A DNA stretch of 64,000 nt. Origin: Odontocerum albicorne. Lineage: Eukaryota; Arthropoda; Insecta; Trichoptera; Odontoceridae. Below are positions 52,975 through 63,404 of this stretch, in pieces. The position numbers were made by a program, and so were the translations under genes. The first letter of the stretch is position 1. Each line of letters opens with the position of its first letter. The stretch lies in the NCBI GenBank assembly GCA_949825065.1, contig OX463847.1, forward strand, positions 38,187,042-38,251,041, read 5' to 3'. The notes under the pieces are model-generated. The model searched no databases. It was not told the DNA's origin and saw nothing but the letters and a program-made list of their open reading frames with translations.

Positions 52975-53165
52975 AACACCGTTCATGGTAGAAGATGACC
53001 GAGAAATGTGTGATTGAATGATGTAAGTTATATTTCAATTGAACGAAATGTGAAAAGTCAGAGAAATCGTAGGATTTTTATAATGTAGCTCACGATAAGA
53101 AGGTCTGCCGTTTTCTCCTCTTTGCCAACTCCGACGAGGATTCGACTTGTTTGTATATATGTAAA
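52975..53165 (+). mobile_element. LINE-A 3' end
   Basis: AATGTGAAAAGTCAGAGAAA then TCGTAGGATTTTTATAATGT gives a decayed end of the RT ORF. The UTR TCTGCCGTTTTCTCCTCTTT, GCCAACTCCGACGAGGATTC follows. Confidence 0.6.
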
Positions 53166-53429
53166 GAAGTAAGTTTTTTTTGTGATGCAGTAATTAGAAA
53201 ATAAATTGAATTTTCTTAAGTATTATAAAATCTTTGTGATTTTTTTTGTTTATTTGCGAAGATAAAAGTTCAGACCTTTGTATTGCTTTTTCGTTTGATT
53301 CAAAACAACATAGTGGGCGTATTATTTGATTCTATACAATATAGTGGGCGTATTGTTTTATGGAAAGTTATGTCAATTAACCAAAAAGGTGTTGGAAAAA
53401 CCTACGTGCGATAAAACACTACACCGATT

Positions 53430-53741
53430 TTCTATTCCATTTATAATAAAAAAAACACCCTTAATGAGAAAATAAAAATTTAAAAAAAATATTAACTATA
53501 ATGATATGAAGTGGATAGGGCTGCGGCCATCATATTGGGTATTTTCCTATATCTGCACATAAAAAAACTTTTTCGGTAAGAAAGCTGTAAATTGTCCCTT
53601 TGGAGAAGTTCTTTCTTCGTTTTTCTTACAAAAAAACATACATAGAAAGAGTAAATGTAAATAAACCTTCGTAGGCTTTCCGATATGTAATTGTAACACA
53701 ATCGGTTTTAAATGGAATTTAGTGTGAGTATTTATAAATAA
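53430..53741 (-). mobile_element. LINE-D fragment, antisense, left part
   Basis: CCTATATCTGCACATAAAAA and GCTTTCCGATATGTAATTGT match 12230-12345 and 22990-23100. The copy is interrupted by the hAT-type MITE and resumes at 54063. Confidence 0.65.
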
Positions 53742-54062
53742 CAGGGGTGGGCATACATGAAGTCAACGAGAACCACATTCTGGATTTTCATATATATAGA
53801 GAGCCACACCATAGTCACGTTCTCACGTTGTATTAAATACACCAAAACAAAAATTTTGACATATTCTACACAATCTTTATTGCTATATAAAGTATAAAAA
53901 ATGCACATAAACGAAAATATAAAAATGAGAAAGAAAACGCAAAATAATTAGTTAAAAATTTTGAAAATACAAGTATAATGCGGAAAGAAAGTTTCTATAT
54001 TTTTATAAGAGACATTGGGAGCCGCACTTAATCCAACGAAGAGTCGCATTTGCCCACATCTG
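53742..54062. mobile_element. hAT-type MITE, 321 bp
   Basis: The left end CAGGGGTGGGCATAC and right end (reverse complement CAGATGTGGGCAAATGCGAC) are hAT-style terminal inverted repeats. Flanking 8-mers ATAAATAA (53734-53741) and ATATATAA (54063-54070) differ at one base, as an 8-bp target duplication would after decay. The interior has no transposase. Removing it restores a continuous LINE-D. Confidence 0.8.
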
Positions 54063-54370
54063 ATATATAATCATAAACCTTGATAATACTTCCCGAATTG
54101 GGTTGTTTTAAGTGCATCTTAAAGCTGCACATTTCACCCATATATCTAACACTTTGAGGAATATTATTCCACGCCACAGAACCTGCAACGGTCAAAGCCT
54201 TGTCATAATACCTCGCTCAATTGAATTGATTCGAGGCAATCAATTTGTTCAATGGAGATGAATTCGACATCAAAGTTCTGTTCATCTCCGTAGCAGCATC
54301 TCTTTGACAGAAATTTAAAATAGAAATGAGACATCCCACCAAGGGGCTTGAATACGATGATACTAAGTTT
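54063..54370 (-). pseudogene. LINE-D RT C-terminus, right part of split copy
   Basis: The minus-strand frame (about 54215-54075) reads YDKALTVAGSVAWNNIPQSV followed by RYMGEMCSFKMHLK, a LINE RT tail (SGxxLWNxLPxxVRxxxSLxxFKxxLK type). The further part to 54370 matches 12540-12680. Confidence 0.72.
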
Positions 54371-54374
54371 AAAA

Positions 54375-55065
54375 TAAATATATTTTTATAATCAAAGCGT
54401 TAAGACTGAGGAATTTTAAAACGTTCTAATTGATTTAGTCAAACACATTTTTTTCCACCATAGATGTGCAAAATTTTCACTTAAGGGGGAATTGTACTCC
54501 AGAAATTTGAAAAAATCGTTTTATTTGTTTTTGCATATTCTTAAAGTCTAGACCTTTAAAAATATGTCCTCAAAAGGAGATTTAAAAATTCTCAATATTT
54601 ACGAAGTTATAGCTATAAATGAGGTAGCAATTACGCCGCACCGGAATGACTCCGACAATAATCTCAAAACTTTCAACGCGTTTTTCTCGCAACTACTTTT
54701 TTCAACCTGGTCGACATAAAATCTCAAGTTTTATTCAATCGATTGCCTTTTAAATTTTGTATAAAACTTTAATAAATATTTTTATATCGTTCCTACCTTG
54801 AAAAATTAAAAAAATATTTAACTTTTTTTTTTACAATAAATTGAAAAAATTTAAAAAAGGGTATAATTTTTTCATACAGCGCTATTTTACGTTTTTTTTA
54901 GTACCTACTATAACGATATTAATTTTTATCAAGAAGCTGTGTTATATTTATGTTTGAAATTTACGAAAGGATTACAATCATGTCGACCAGCTTACCCCCT
55001 TTTTTTACAAGATATAACAGCTGCTAACATCTTGAATCTTCTTTTTTTTTCTTTCAAAAATTTTT
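54375..55065. other. unassigned AT-rich sequence
   Basis: It is rich in A and T runs. GGGGGAATTGTACTCCAGAA near 54486 and TTTTTTTACAAGATATAACA near 55001 might be edges of an unknown element, but I could not pair them as inverted repeats. Confidence 0.3.
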
Positions 55066-55067
55066 TG

Positions 55068-55330
55068 TATTGGTTGTTAACATAAGTTGTGTCCGTTTTT
55101 TTTCAATTTAAAAATGAGCGCCAAAAGTTAAACAAAATGGTAAAGGTTATACGTCATTCGAAAGAAAATTTGCTGCCCTACAAGATATTGTATTTGCTTT
55201 TACGTTACATATATTATTTTATTTGATTACAAGCCTTCAAAATGGAATGTCCAGTAGACGAAAGTGAGCATTTTCGACACCTCTTTCTGTTCGCGTTCAA
55301 TCGAGGGAATAAAGCTACCAAAGCTGCTCG
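55068..55330 (+). mobile_element. single arm of the mariner-derived foldback family
   Basis: TTGTTAACATAAGTTGTGTC through AATGGAATGTCCAGTAGACG to TTCAATCGAGGGAATAAAGC matches 38921-39196. A 12-bp duplication (AGCTACCAAAGC) precedes the break at 55330. The second arm is absent. Confidence 0.88.
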
Positions 55331-55334
55331 TTAT

Positions 55335-55600
55335 AATTAGTTATATGTTGTCGTTATAATTAGTTGTACGTTATAATTAGTTGTATGTTAATTATAAGTT
55401 GTGTGTTGCCTAAGTTAACGCTAGTCAGCTGTGACTTGTTGACTATACAGTGTATCTAGCGTCCGGGTGTTTTGTTTTACAAAAATAAATTACGAGTAAT
55501 TGAGAGTTTGTCGACGAGGTTGTTGTTATACCTCGACGTGTGGTGTTATAAACAATACGAACGATGACGTACCATGAATAACGCTAGCTTAAAGGTTATT
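55335..55600 (+). other. LTR-like or repeat-rich segment, uncertain
   Basis: GTTATAATTAGTTGTA-type words occur three or four times at 55332-55400. Then follow a GC-richer stretch and GGTTGTTGTTATACCTCGAC, GTGTGGTGTTATAAACA near 55520-55556. The TGT start and ACA end would fit an LTR, but there is no second copy, target duplication or gene to support it. Confidence 0.25.
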
Positions 55601-55604
55601 AGGT

Positions 55605-55940
55605 AAACTAATTTACAAAGCTGATATTTTCTTCTAATCTCATCTGCTGGACACGTTCTTTAACTTGTCCACATAACCAATTTGATTAGTTTGATGAGTA
55701 CTGAAGGAATGAATGAATTCACAAAACATAAAAAAAAAACAGAAATTCAGTAACGAACATAATAATATGATATAAAAATAAAAATTTCTTTTAACAAAAG
55801 TTTTTCAGCAAATTTATTATTTACATCGTTTTTATTAAAAAACCTAAATACCTTTCCACCTGTACAAAGCCTTTAGATAGGAAGTAGAAATCCGTAAAGT
55901 GATAATGTAATTCGTGGAGTAACCAAGTATACTTACTTAA
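55605..55940. other. unassigned AT-rich sequence
   Basis: No feature was recognised. Confidence 0.35.
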
Positions 55941-55942
55941 CA

Positions 55943-56312
55943 TGACATACAAACAATATAAGACTCGCTCCGTACTTGGCATGCTTTAAGAAGCGACTGA
56001 AAAAATTCTTAATTTCTAGTCAGCAAAATAACGTGTTTCATTCCTGAATTTTCTTTTCCTTTCCTCTCCACCATCCCTTCCTTTCCTTTTGATTGATGAT
56101 GTCGTACTTTATATGAAAAATAATGTTCGGATGACTGTCCGTCTTTGTGGGGTTCGTGGGCATATGCTCACGTATGTGTTTATGGATTTCGTAGGAAGGA
56201 TAGTCATTTTAATTATTTATGCGACAACGTAACTTGCTTAATTTACTTTTGTCTGGTTGGTTAGAAGAGATTGTCACCTGGCCATAAACCCATCAGATTG
56301 TATTTGCAATAA
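55943..56312 (+). mobile_element. LINE-C copy 2 (3' end)
   Basis: It matches 19283-19645: the end of the RT ORF (AATATAAGACTCGCTCCGTA, CTTGGCATGCTTTAAGAAGC), the pyrimidine-rich UTR (TCCACCATCCCTTCCTTTCC) and the tail CTGGTTGGTTAGAAGAGATT. It is more strongly 5'-truncated than the first copy. Confidence 0.86.
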
Positions 56313-56489
56313 AATGCATTACAAAGAAAACATTACATACGCCTTAAGGAGAATTTTATTATTATTGGATATATACAATTACACTATTTTCTTATCAGAT
56401 AGGTTAACTTTATTCGATATTTTCTTCCTCTATCAATTACTATAATATCAGACATTCTACACAATTTATTCTATTCTTATCATTAAGCA

Positions 56490-56850
56490 GAGAGGACAAA
56501 GTGCCAGACTTTCTACTCTCGACATACATCCTTTACCTTTTCTACATCCACACACATTCTCATTCAACTTCTATGATTTCTTTGACATAACATTTCTTTC
56601 ATTTAAAATATCACAAACTTGATCCACCCATACTTTCCTTGATTTTAGTCTCACTTGCCTTACACTTGCATTTGCACTGTATATTTGTTTGTTACTCTTT
56701 CTTATTTCATTATTTCGACGTGTAAAAACCATCTCAGAGTGTTATTTTTCGTCTTAATTGACATATCAGCCTCACGTTCCATAATACAGCAATTAAAATT
56801 TATTTATCACTTTCACAATATTTACATTCACTTATATAAAAAAAAATATT
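56490..56850 (-). mobile_element. LINE-A fragment, antisense
   Basis: CATCCACACACATTCTCATT then CAACTTCTATGATTTCTTTG is the antisense C-terminal block. AAACTTGATCCACCCATACT and AAACCATCTCAGAGTGTTAT continue upstream in the RT. The plus-strand frame 56655-56894 is a shadow. Confidence 0.55.
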
Positions 56851-56911
56851 TATTTGTTTTACACGTGACAAGAAATGTACAACAGGTACTTTAATTTGAA
56901 AACACAATTTT

Positions 56912-57440
56912 AATGGATCTGGGTTTGTTCATTTCATTTATCGTGTCCGCAGTAAACTAGGCTTTTGCCTGTATTTCACTGAGGACATATAGCATGAAAA
57001 AATAAATCGATACTTCTTTCCGATTTTTGATCATGTAAAACCCTCACTCACATTTCATCACTCTAGACAGACCAAAACGTTCATCCTACAATATACCTCA
57101 CAATTGTAAAAACAATAAATTTCAAACTCAAGAGCTCACACAAACCTTTGATACAAGTCATTCCTCTTGCAAGCCCAAGTACTCAAACTCCTGTCGCAAT
57201 AACAACCACGCTAGATCGACTGACTAAATTGTTTTCCACCCTTTGCCTTTGTTTAATTCGGCACCCCATTGTATGTCATAGGAGCTTAATAAGCATATTG
57301 GTTTTGGGCAAAAGATGCTTTAACTCTAGGGATGGTGAACATTTAATCAGTTGCCATGCGTGTCATGTGTCTCTGCTGAGTCTGCATCTTCCCTTCCTCT
57401 CGATAATAGTACCTGAGAATATATTTGAAATGTAAATTGT
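56912..57440 (-). mobile_element. LINE-B copy 4 (RT C-terminus and 3' UTR), antisense
   Basis: The reverse complement carries the RT tail (57240-57420: pieces of AYLAPM.YNGVPN and the QSIxxWLLLRQEFE region near 57175-57225), the UTR, and the hairpin near 56950-56990. The overlapping plus-strand 95-codon frame is a shadow. It is the second copy with coding sequence. Confidence 0.78.
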
Positions 57441-57489
57441 CTAGGTTCAGGACCAGTACTCCTGAAAAGCTCCGCTGTGGGACTCCGCG

Positions 57490-58168
57490 CAGGAAGTTTA
57501 TTGATCATTAATTATTCTTGCATAAATAATTATTCATTATCAATTATTCTTGCATAAATAATTATTAATTATTAATTATTCTTTCATAAATAATTATTAA
57601 TTATTAATTAATCTTATATAAATAATTATTAATTATTAATTATTCTTGCATAAATAATTATTAATTATTCATACATAAATAATTATTAATTATTAATTAT
57701 TCTTGCATAAATAATTATTAATTATTAATTATACTTGCATAAATAATTATTAATTATTAATTAATCTTACATAAATAATTATTAATTATTCTTGCATAAA
57801 TAATTATTAATTATTAATTATTCTTGCATAAATAATTATTAACTATTAATTATTCTTTCATAAATAATTATTAATTATTAATTATTCTTGCAGAAATAAT
57901 TATTAATTATTAATTATTCTTGCATAAATAATTATTAATTATTAATTATTCTTACATAAATAATTATTAATTATTAATTACTCTTGCATAAATAATTATT
58001 AATTATTAATTATTCTTGCATAAATAATTATTAATTATTAATTATTCTTACATAAATAATTATTAATTATTCTTGCATAAATAATTATTAATTATTAATT
58101 ATTCTTGCATAAATAATTATTAATTATTAATTATTCTTGCATAAATAATTATTCATTATTAATTATTG
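57490..58168. repeat. AT-rich ~34-bp array (TTCTTGCATAAATAATTATT)
   Basis: ATTATTCTTGCATAAATAAT then TATTAATTATTAA is repeated about 20 times with alternation of full (about 36 bp) and short (about 25 bp) units. Each unit contains the self-complementary AATAATTATT core, so single strands could form serial hairpins. Confidence 0.93.
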
Positions 58169-58171
58169 TTG

Positions 58172-58740
58172 CATGGAGTTTCGTAAAGTTAATACCGACA
58201 CCTTTGATCAAATGAAAATATATTTTACTATAAACATTCTTATATTTACAAAAACCGATCGAAAAAATTATCCTTGTTATCCGAGGGAAGAAGTAAAGCC
58301 TTATTTTTCTATTTGTTTAGCCTTTTATGCCATCACAACTGGCGGATTTATTGTTCCAAAGCAATTTATTCCAAACATTAGCTTATGATCGATTAATATT
58401 GGTATCCATGGCCATATTTTAGGTTCTGGGAATAAAAATAAATATTTGACATTTTTGCACATAGTTGAATGATGAAATTCCGGGAAAGTTGGTGATCACG
58501 GAGATAGTTGAAGGAAGCCGAGTAAGAAGAAGGTGCCCTGTGAAAGTTAGCATGATTCTCTTTAAGCGCTGCATTCAACATGATCGAGAGAGGTGGAGAC
58601 AGGTAATGCGCCGAGATTGAGACATATCAGAGGACGTGACATAAATATTTTTTTAAGTTATATTTTTGCAAAAGGCATTACTAAACTGTTCAAAAAGTAA
58701 GATAGTAGGGTTCTAAAATATATACAATACTCGAACCGGA
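58172..58740. other. unassigned sequence
   Basis: The 71-codon frame at 58173-58388 has no domain. A segment at 58550-58580 loosely matches 36700-36725. Confidence 0.3.
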
Positions 58741-58744
58741 CAGT

Positions 58745-58992
58745 ATCAAAATCTTCTAAGATGATAGTCTGCAATAGTATTTTGATAGTAACTTTGATGT
58801 ATGAGAGAGAAACGTGGACGTAGAAAAACACTGGTCGGATCCAAAGAAATGCTATATAAATGCGTGCACTGAGGTGAATATATGGGGTCACAATGTATGA
58901 TATGAGTAGAATACGGAATGGTGTGATAATGGGTGAATGTAAACTTGTGTGATGAGTAAGGCCAAGAAGATTATACTGAGATGGTTGAATGA
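58745..58992 (+). mobile_element. LINE-A fragment (RT C-terminal region)
   Basis: The plus strand reads LMYERETWT, then MYDMSRIRNGVIMGECKLV and, after a shift, RPRRLY. This is the ETWT...MRNxxIREECxL...MLRWxGH region of a LINE reverse transcriptase. It is broken by stops. Confidence 0.6.
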
Positions 58993-58994
58993 TT

Positions 58995-59413
58995 TATTTA
59001 GTTAGTTATTTATTTTCTCAATATAGGCTTAGCCCAATTACATTGAAAAATACAAAAAAAACATTAACATAAAAAAAACTTATATAAAATAAATAATTAT
59101 CTAGATGCATACATATATACACTCAAACATACACACATATACTATATTCAAAGTCACTTAAATATGTTGATGAGTGCTTTCTAACGCGCTCAATCTTAGA
59201 AGGCAATTTTCTTTTGCTTTTGGTAATGTGATATTAAATATGTCAATATCCGAAGCAGTCCCGTTCAAAAGAGTTAAGGCCCTTCCAACAGGCATATCGG
59301 CTGGAAGACCAGTTCTTGCGTATGTTATTGAGAACAGTTCTTGCCGGCGCGGCGCAGTCTAGCGTAATTGTTAGGAACATTTGACGCTAATCTTTGTAGT
59401 GATGCTGGACAGC
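58995..59413 (-). mobile_element. LINE-E copy 3 (RT C-terminus and 3' UTR)
   Basis: It is homologous to 40264-40690 throughout, with a small GGCGC duplication near 59345. The 5' edge at 59413 runs straight into the GATGGATGAAC array, so the array began at or near the LINE truncation point. Confidence 0.82.
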
Positions 59414-59414
59414 T

Positions 59415-60108
59415 CAATGATGAATGAATTATGAATGCATGAATTGTGAATGAATGAACGATGGACAAACGATGGACGAACGATGGATAAACGATGGATG
59501 AACGATGGATGAACGATAGATGAACGATGGATGAACGATGGATGAACGATGGATGAACGATGGATGAACGATGGATGAACGATGGACGAATTATGGATGA
59601 ACGATGGACGAACGATGGATGAACGATGGGTGAACGATGGACAAACGATGGGCAAACGATGGACGAACGATGGATGAACGAATGAATTATTAATGAACGA
59701 ATTGTGAATGAATGAACGATGGACAAACGATGGACGAACGATGGATAAACGATGGATGAACGATGGATGAACGATAGATGAACGATGGATGAACGATGGA
59801 TGAACGATGGATGAACGATGGATGAACGATGGATGAACGATGGATGAACGATGGACGAATTATGGATGAACGATGGACGAACGATGGATGAACGATGGGT
59901 GAACGATGGACGAACGATGGGCAAACGATGGACGAACGATGGGCAAACGATGGACGAACGATGGATGAACGATGGATGAACGATGGACGAATGATGGATA
60001 AACGATGGATGAACGATCGATGAATGATGGATGAATGATGGATGAATGATGGATGAAAGATCGATGAATGATGAATAAATGATGAATTAATAACGAATGA
60101 ATCATTAA
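59415..60108. repeat. 11-bp minisatellite (GATGGATGAAC)n
   Basis: Units GATGGATGAAC and GATGGACGAAC, with GATGGACAAAC and GATGGATAAAC variants, make up the array. The block 59440-59690 is repeated at 59700-59930 variant for variant, so a ~255-bp segment was duplicated. Three units make 33 bp, which explains the 199-codon Ser/Ile/His-rich minus-strand frame as an artefact. Confidence 0.95.
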
Positions 60109-60154
60109 AGTCTCACAAAACAAATATATAAAGTGCAAATGTGAGGAGAAAGGT

Positions 60155-60290
60155 TACCTATTGCGTACTTGGTAAGACGCCTGTCTTCCGACCCAGAGAT
60201 AGGGGTTGCAATTCCCGTTGAAACACAGATTTCTTTTTAAAATGGATCCCAATCTGATAATCACTTAAAGCCTCTTTCAGTATGGCGCTT
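60155..60290 (+). mobile_element. SINE-B-like tRNA-derived copy
   Basis: CTATTGCGTACTTGGTAAGA then CGCCTGTCTTCCGACCCAGA and GGGGTTGCAATTCCC follow the head, and AATCTGATAATCACTTAAAG parallels the body of 22430-22465. No LINE-C-like tail is visible. Confidence 0.6.
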
Positions 60291-60292
60291 TG

Positions 60293-60592
60293 TCTATTAT
60301 GCTTACTTCGACAAAGAAATTAAATGTTGGTATATGGTAAATTTATGTAAGTTACGTTCAATTAAATTTAATTATTTACCTAAAGGAAGACACATCGTGT
60401 GTTCAAATGCACAGTGACATGTTAAAAAAGTACTCTGCGAACTCCATACAATTGTGTTTTTTATTGTTCTGATGTGTTCTTTAATTCGTGTTTTAAAACT
60501 TATTTTTGATATGCTAAAAAATATAGTGGACGAAAATAAAGTTGTGTTTAATTTATATATACTCGTAAATATGGTAATAATTTATAACTTTA
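60293..60592. other. unassigned AT-rich sequence
   Basis: No feature was recognised. Confidence 0.35.
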
Positions 60593-60593
60593 G

Positions 60594-60768
60594 AAGTGCA
60601 TGGTCGCGAGGTAACGCAATGGACTTCCATGCAGAAGGTCGTCGGTTCGAATCCCGCGCTGTGCTACTCTCCTCGAACGACACAGTCACTTTTTCCGCCT
60701 ATTATTCGATGGCATAAGGATACCTATGACTTCGGTCATATCTATTATTTTAAAAAAGAAAAAAAAAT
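60594..60768 (+). mobile_element. SINE-A copy 3, tRNA-derived
   Basis: GTGCATGGTCGCGAGGTAAC, GTCGTCGGTTCGAATCCCGC (intact B box), CTCGAACGACACAGTCACTT, GATGGCATAAGGATACCTAT then an A-rich tail at 60752-60768. It is nearly collinear with 19865-20031. Confidence 0.88.
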
Positions 60769-60771
60769 CAA

Positions 60772-61255
60772 TGTCTACCTTCCGACAGAGAAACGACATG
60801 ATGGTACGAATGTTTGTTTGTATAATTGAAATTTTCTTTTCAAAAATAATGCAAACCTCCATTGAGTCATAAAATTGTTATAACGGACAATATACATTTT
60901 TATATTTCTACGAGTATATGAGATAACATTCAGTTGAGAAACAGAATAATATCACACTGAGTACACAAATGAACTATTTCCCTTTGACCTTTCAGCAAAA
61001 TCGATGGCGCTCCTGTCCCAGTTTGCTTTTAGCAAAGGGATCAATCAGGACTATTATTCCAGCCATTTTCACGTCAATTTATTGCTTGCATTAACGTATT
61101 AAGTAATTGACAGTTAAAATGATAAAATAACGCGATATACAGGCCAAATCCCATCATAACGTATTTCATGGGACCATAAAATATATTTCGTTATTCTGAA
61201 ATATGGGAGAAAAATTAAGTATTATAAACTGTGTTATTTCAAAAAGTTTTTTCCT
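60772..61255. other. unassigned sequence
   Basis: No feature was recognised. Confidence 0.35.
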
Positions 61256-61257
61256 GT

Positions 61258-62503
61258 TTAGTTTTTGATTTTTATTAACGGCATCCATATGCAATAGCAA
61301 ATGTTGTTTGTTCGTCCAAGCGCGTTATATAGAAAAATGTTAGTTTTTGATTTTTATTAACGGCATCCATATGCAATAGTAAATGTTGCTTGTTTTTCCA
61401 AGCGCGTTGATGTAGAAAAATGTTCGTTTTTGATTTTTATTAACGGCATCCATATGCAATAGTAAATGTTGCTTGTTTGTCCAAGCGCGTTGATGTAGTA
61501 AAATGTTAGTTTTTGATTTTTATTAACGGCATCCATATGCAATATTAACGGCATCCATATGCAATATGCAAATTTTGCTTGTTCGTCCAAGCGCGTTGAT
61601 ATAGAAACATGTTAGTTTTTGATTTTTATTAACGGCATCCATATACAATAGCAAATGTTGCTTGTTCGTCCAAGCGCGTTGATGTAGAAAAATATTAGTT
61701 TTTGATTTTTATTAACGGCATCCATATGCAATAGCAAAGGTTGCTTGTTCGTCCAAGCGCGTTGATATAGAAAAATGTTAGTTTTTGATTTTTATTAACG
61801 GCATCCATATGCAATAGCAAAGGTTGCTTGTTCGTCCAAGCGCGTTGGTATAGAAAAATGTTAGTTTTTGATTTTTATTAACGGCATCCATATGCAATAG
61901 CAAATGTTGCTTGTTCGTCCAAGCGCGTTGATATAGAAAAATGTTAGTTTTTGATTTTTATTAACGGCATCCATATGCAATAGCAAATGTTGCTTGTTCG
62001 TCCAAGGGCGTTGATATAGAAAAATGTTAGTTTTTGATTTTTATTAACGGCATCCATATGCAATAGCAAATGTTGCTTGTCCGTCCAAGCGCGTTGATAT
62101 AGAAAAATGTTAGTTTTTGATTTTTATTAACGGCATCCATATGCAATAGCAAATGTTGCTTGTTCGTCCAAGCGCGTTGATATGGAAAAATGTTAGTTTT
62201 TGATTTTTATTAACGGCATCCATATGCAATAGCAAATGTTGCTTGTTCGTCCAAGCGCGTTGATATAGAAAAATGTTAGTTTTTGATTTTTATTAACGGC
62301 ATCCATATGCAATAGCAAATGTTGCTTGTTCGTCCAAGCGCGTTGATATAGAAAAATGTTAGTTTTTGATTTTTATTAACGGCATCCATATGCAATAGCA
62401 AATGTTGCTTGTTCGTCCAAGCGCGTTGATATAGAAAAATGTTAGTTTTTGATTTTTATTAACGGCATCCATATGCAATAGCAAATGTTGCTTGTTCGTC
62501 CAG
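61258..62503. repeat. 83-bp satellite, 15 units
   Basis: The unit runs TTAGTTTTTGATTTTTATTA, ACGGCATCCATATGCAATAG, CAAATGTTGCTTGTTCGTCC, AAGCGCGTTGATATAGAAAA, ATG. Units are very similar. One has an internal duplication of AACGGCATCCATATGCAATA at 61526-61566. The first units differ most, as expected at an array edge. Confidence 0.97.
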
Positions 62504-62699
62504 GCCCTTTTTAAATATTGAGGTCGCTTTATTTATTTATGCATGCCCTATTTTATGAGCTTTTATTTATCCACGCTTTCTTATTATACTTGTACATCTG
62601 GCAAATTAATTGCCCAAAAAAGATTTACTTTCTGGTGACAGAGTTAATTGGATAATAATATTTTTGCGTATTAGAAATGTACGGTAGTATTGCCAACGT

Positions 62700-63050
62700 G
62701 AACAATGACGAATAGCAAATTTCATGCCTACTCCAGTGGTTGTAAGAAATCTGAAGCCTCGACTAATGGGGCCGAAAACATTTTCTTCTTCTAACCATAT
62801 TCTTTGACATGTACATCATTTCGGATATACTGAAGAGTACTATGCAAACATGCATCAGCGTGACCAGCAGGATCCACATGTATGTGACATCGTGGATCCT
62901 GCTGGTCAGCGGCATCTGATCGCATGTCTAGGATAGAGATGTTCTCTCATAGAAGACTACATGATCGACATGATCGACATGGAAGAAGGAAGAAGAAATA
63001 GTGGGGGGATTCTCAACTACGAGATCCAGTAACAACGATAACCAAAAAAT
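62700..63050 (+). pseudogene. LINE-G C-terminal remnant, second copy
   Basis: ACCAGCAGGATCCACATGTA then TGTGACATCGTGG parallels 35728-35750 (CAGCAGGATCCACATGTCTG). AGACTACATGATCGACATGA and CAACTACGAGATCCAGTAAC parallel 35848 and 35907. A perfect 17-bp inverted repeat (TGACCAGCAGGATCCAC, 62861-62877, and its complement 62892-62908) was created in this copy only. Confidence 0.5.
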
Positions 63051-63147
63051 TAATATATAAATATGTTGTATTTTAAACAAAACGGTTGTTTCACATTGTG
63101 GTGTTTTGTTTTTTTTTTTAATGAAATAAATTAAACAAGTCTTGTTT

Positions 63148-63290
63148 GGGCTTACCTGATGATGAGGTGAAAATCTTGAAACCGGCAGGGGTAAACCGTT
63201 ACATAAAGTGGAATTTACAGTGTTAGATGAAACAAATTACGATGTCTTTAAACCTCCACAATATTAATGACTTAACTATAAATAATACAA
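63148..63290 (+). mobile_element. PLE-type terminal repeat, CTGATGATGAGG variant
   Basis: CTGATGATGAGGTGAAAATC then TTGAAACCGGCAGGGGTAAA, CATAAAGTGGAATTTACAGT, GTTAGATGAAACAAATTACG and CTTTAAACCTCCACAATATT follow the same order as the minus-strand copy at 24256-24395. Confidence 0.62.
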
Positions 63291-63334
63291 AAAATAAAAA
63301 AATATTTTATAATCTCCACTGTTTTATTTTTGTG

Positions 63335-63400
63335 GGTTTACAACCGGTTTCAAAGATTTCTGTCTTCCTCGTCAATTCATCTTCATCTTCGTCTGCCGAA
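63335..63400 (-). mobile_element. PLE-type core, inverted partner
   Basis: On the minus strand: TTGACGAGGAAGACAGAAAT then CTTTGAAACCGGTTGTAAAC, with an AGA/TCT stem between the boxes. It faces the copy at 63148-63290, giving the same head-to-head arrangement as at 5738-6300 and 21890-22165. Confidence 0.52.
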
Positions 63401-63404
63401 ATAT

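Noticed and set aside
59325..60138. 199-residue Ser/Ile/His repeat protein on the minus strand
   Set aside because: An 11-bp repeat read three units at a time. Frames at 59371-59655 and 59860-60138 are equally open. The C-terminal part is LINE-E tail.
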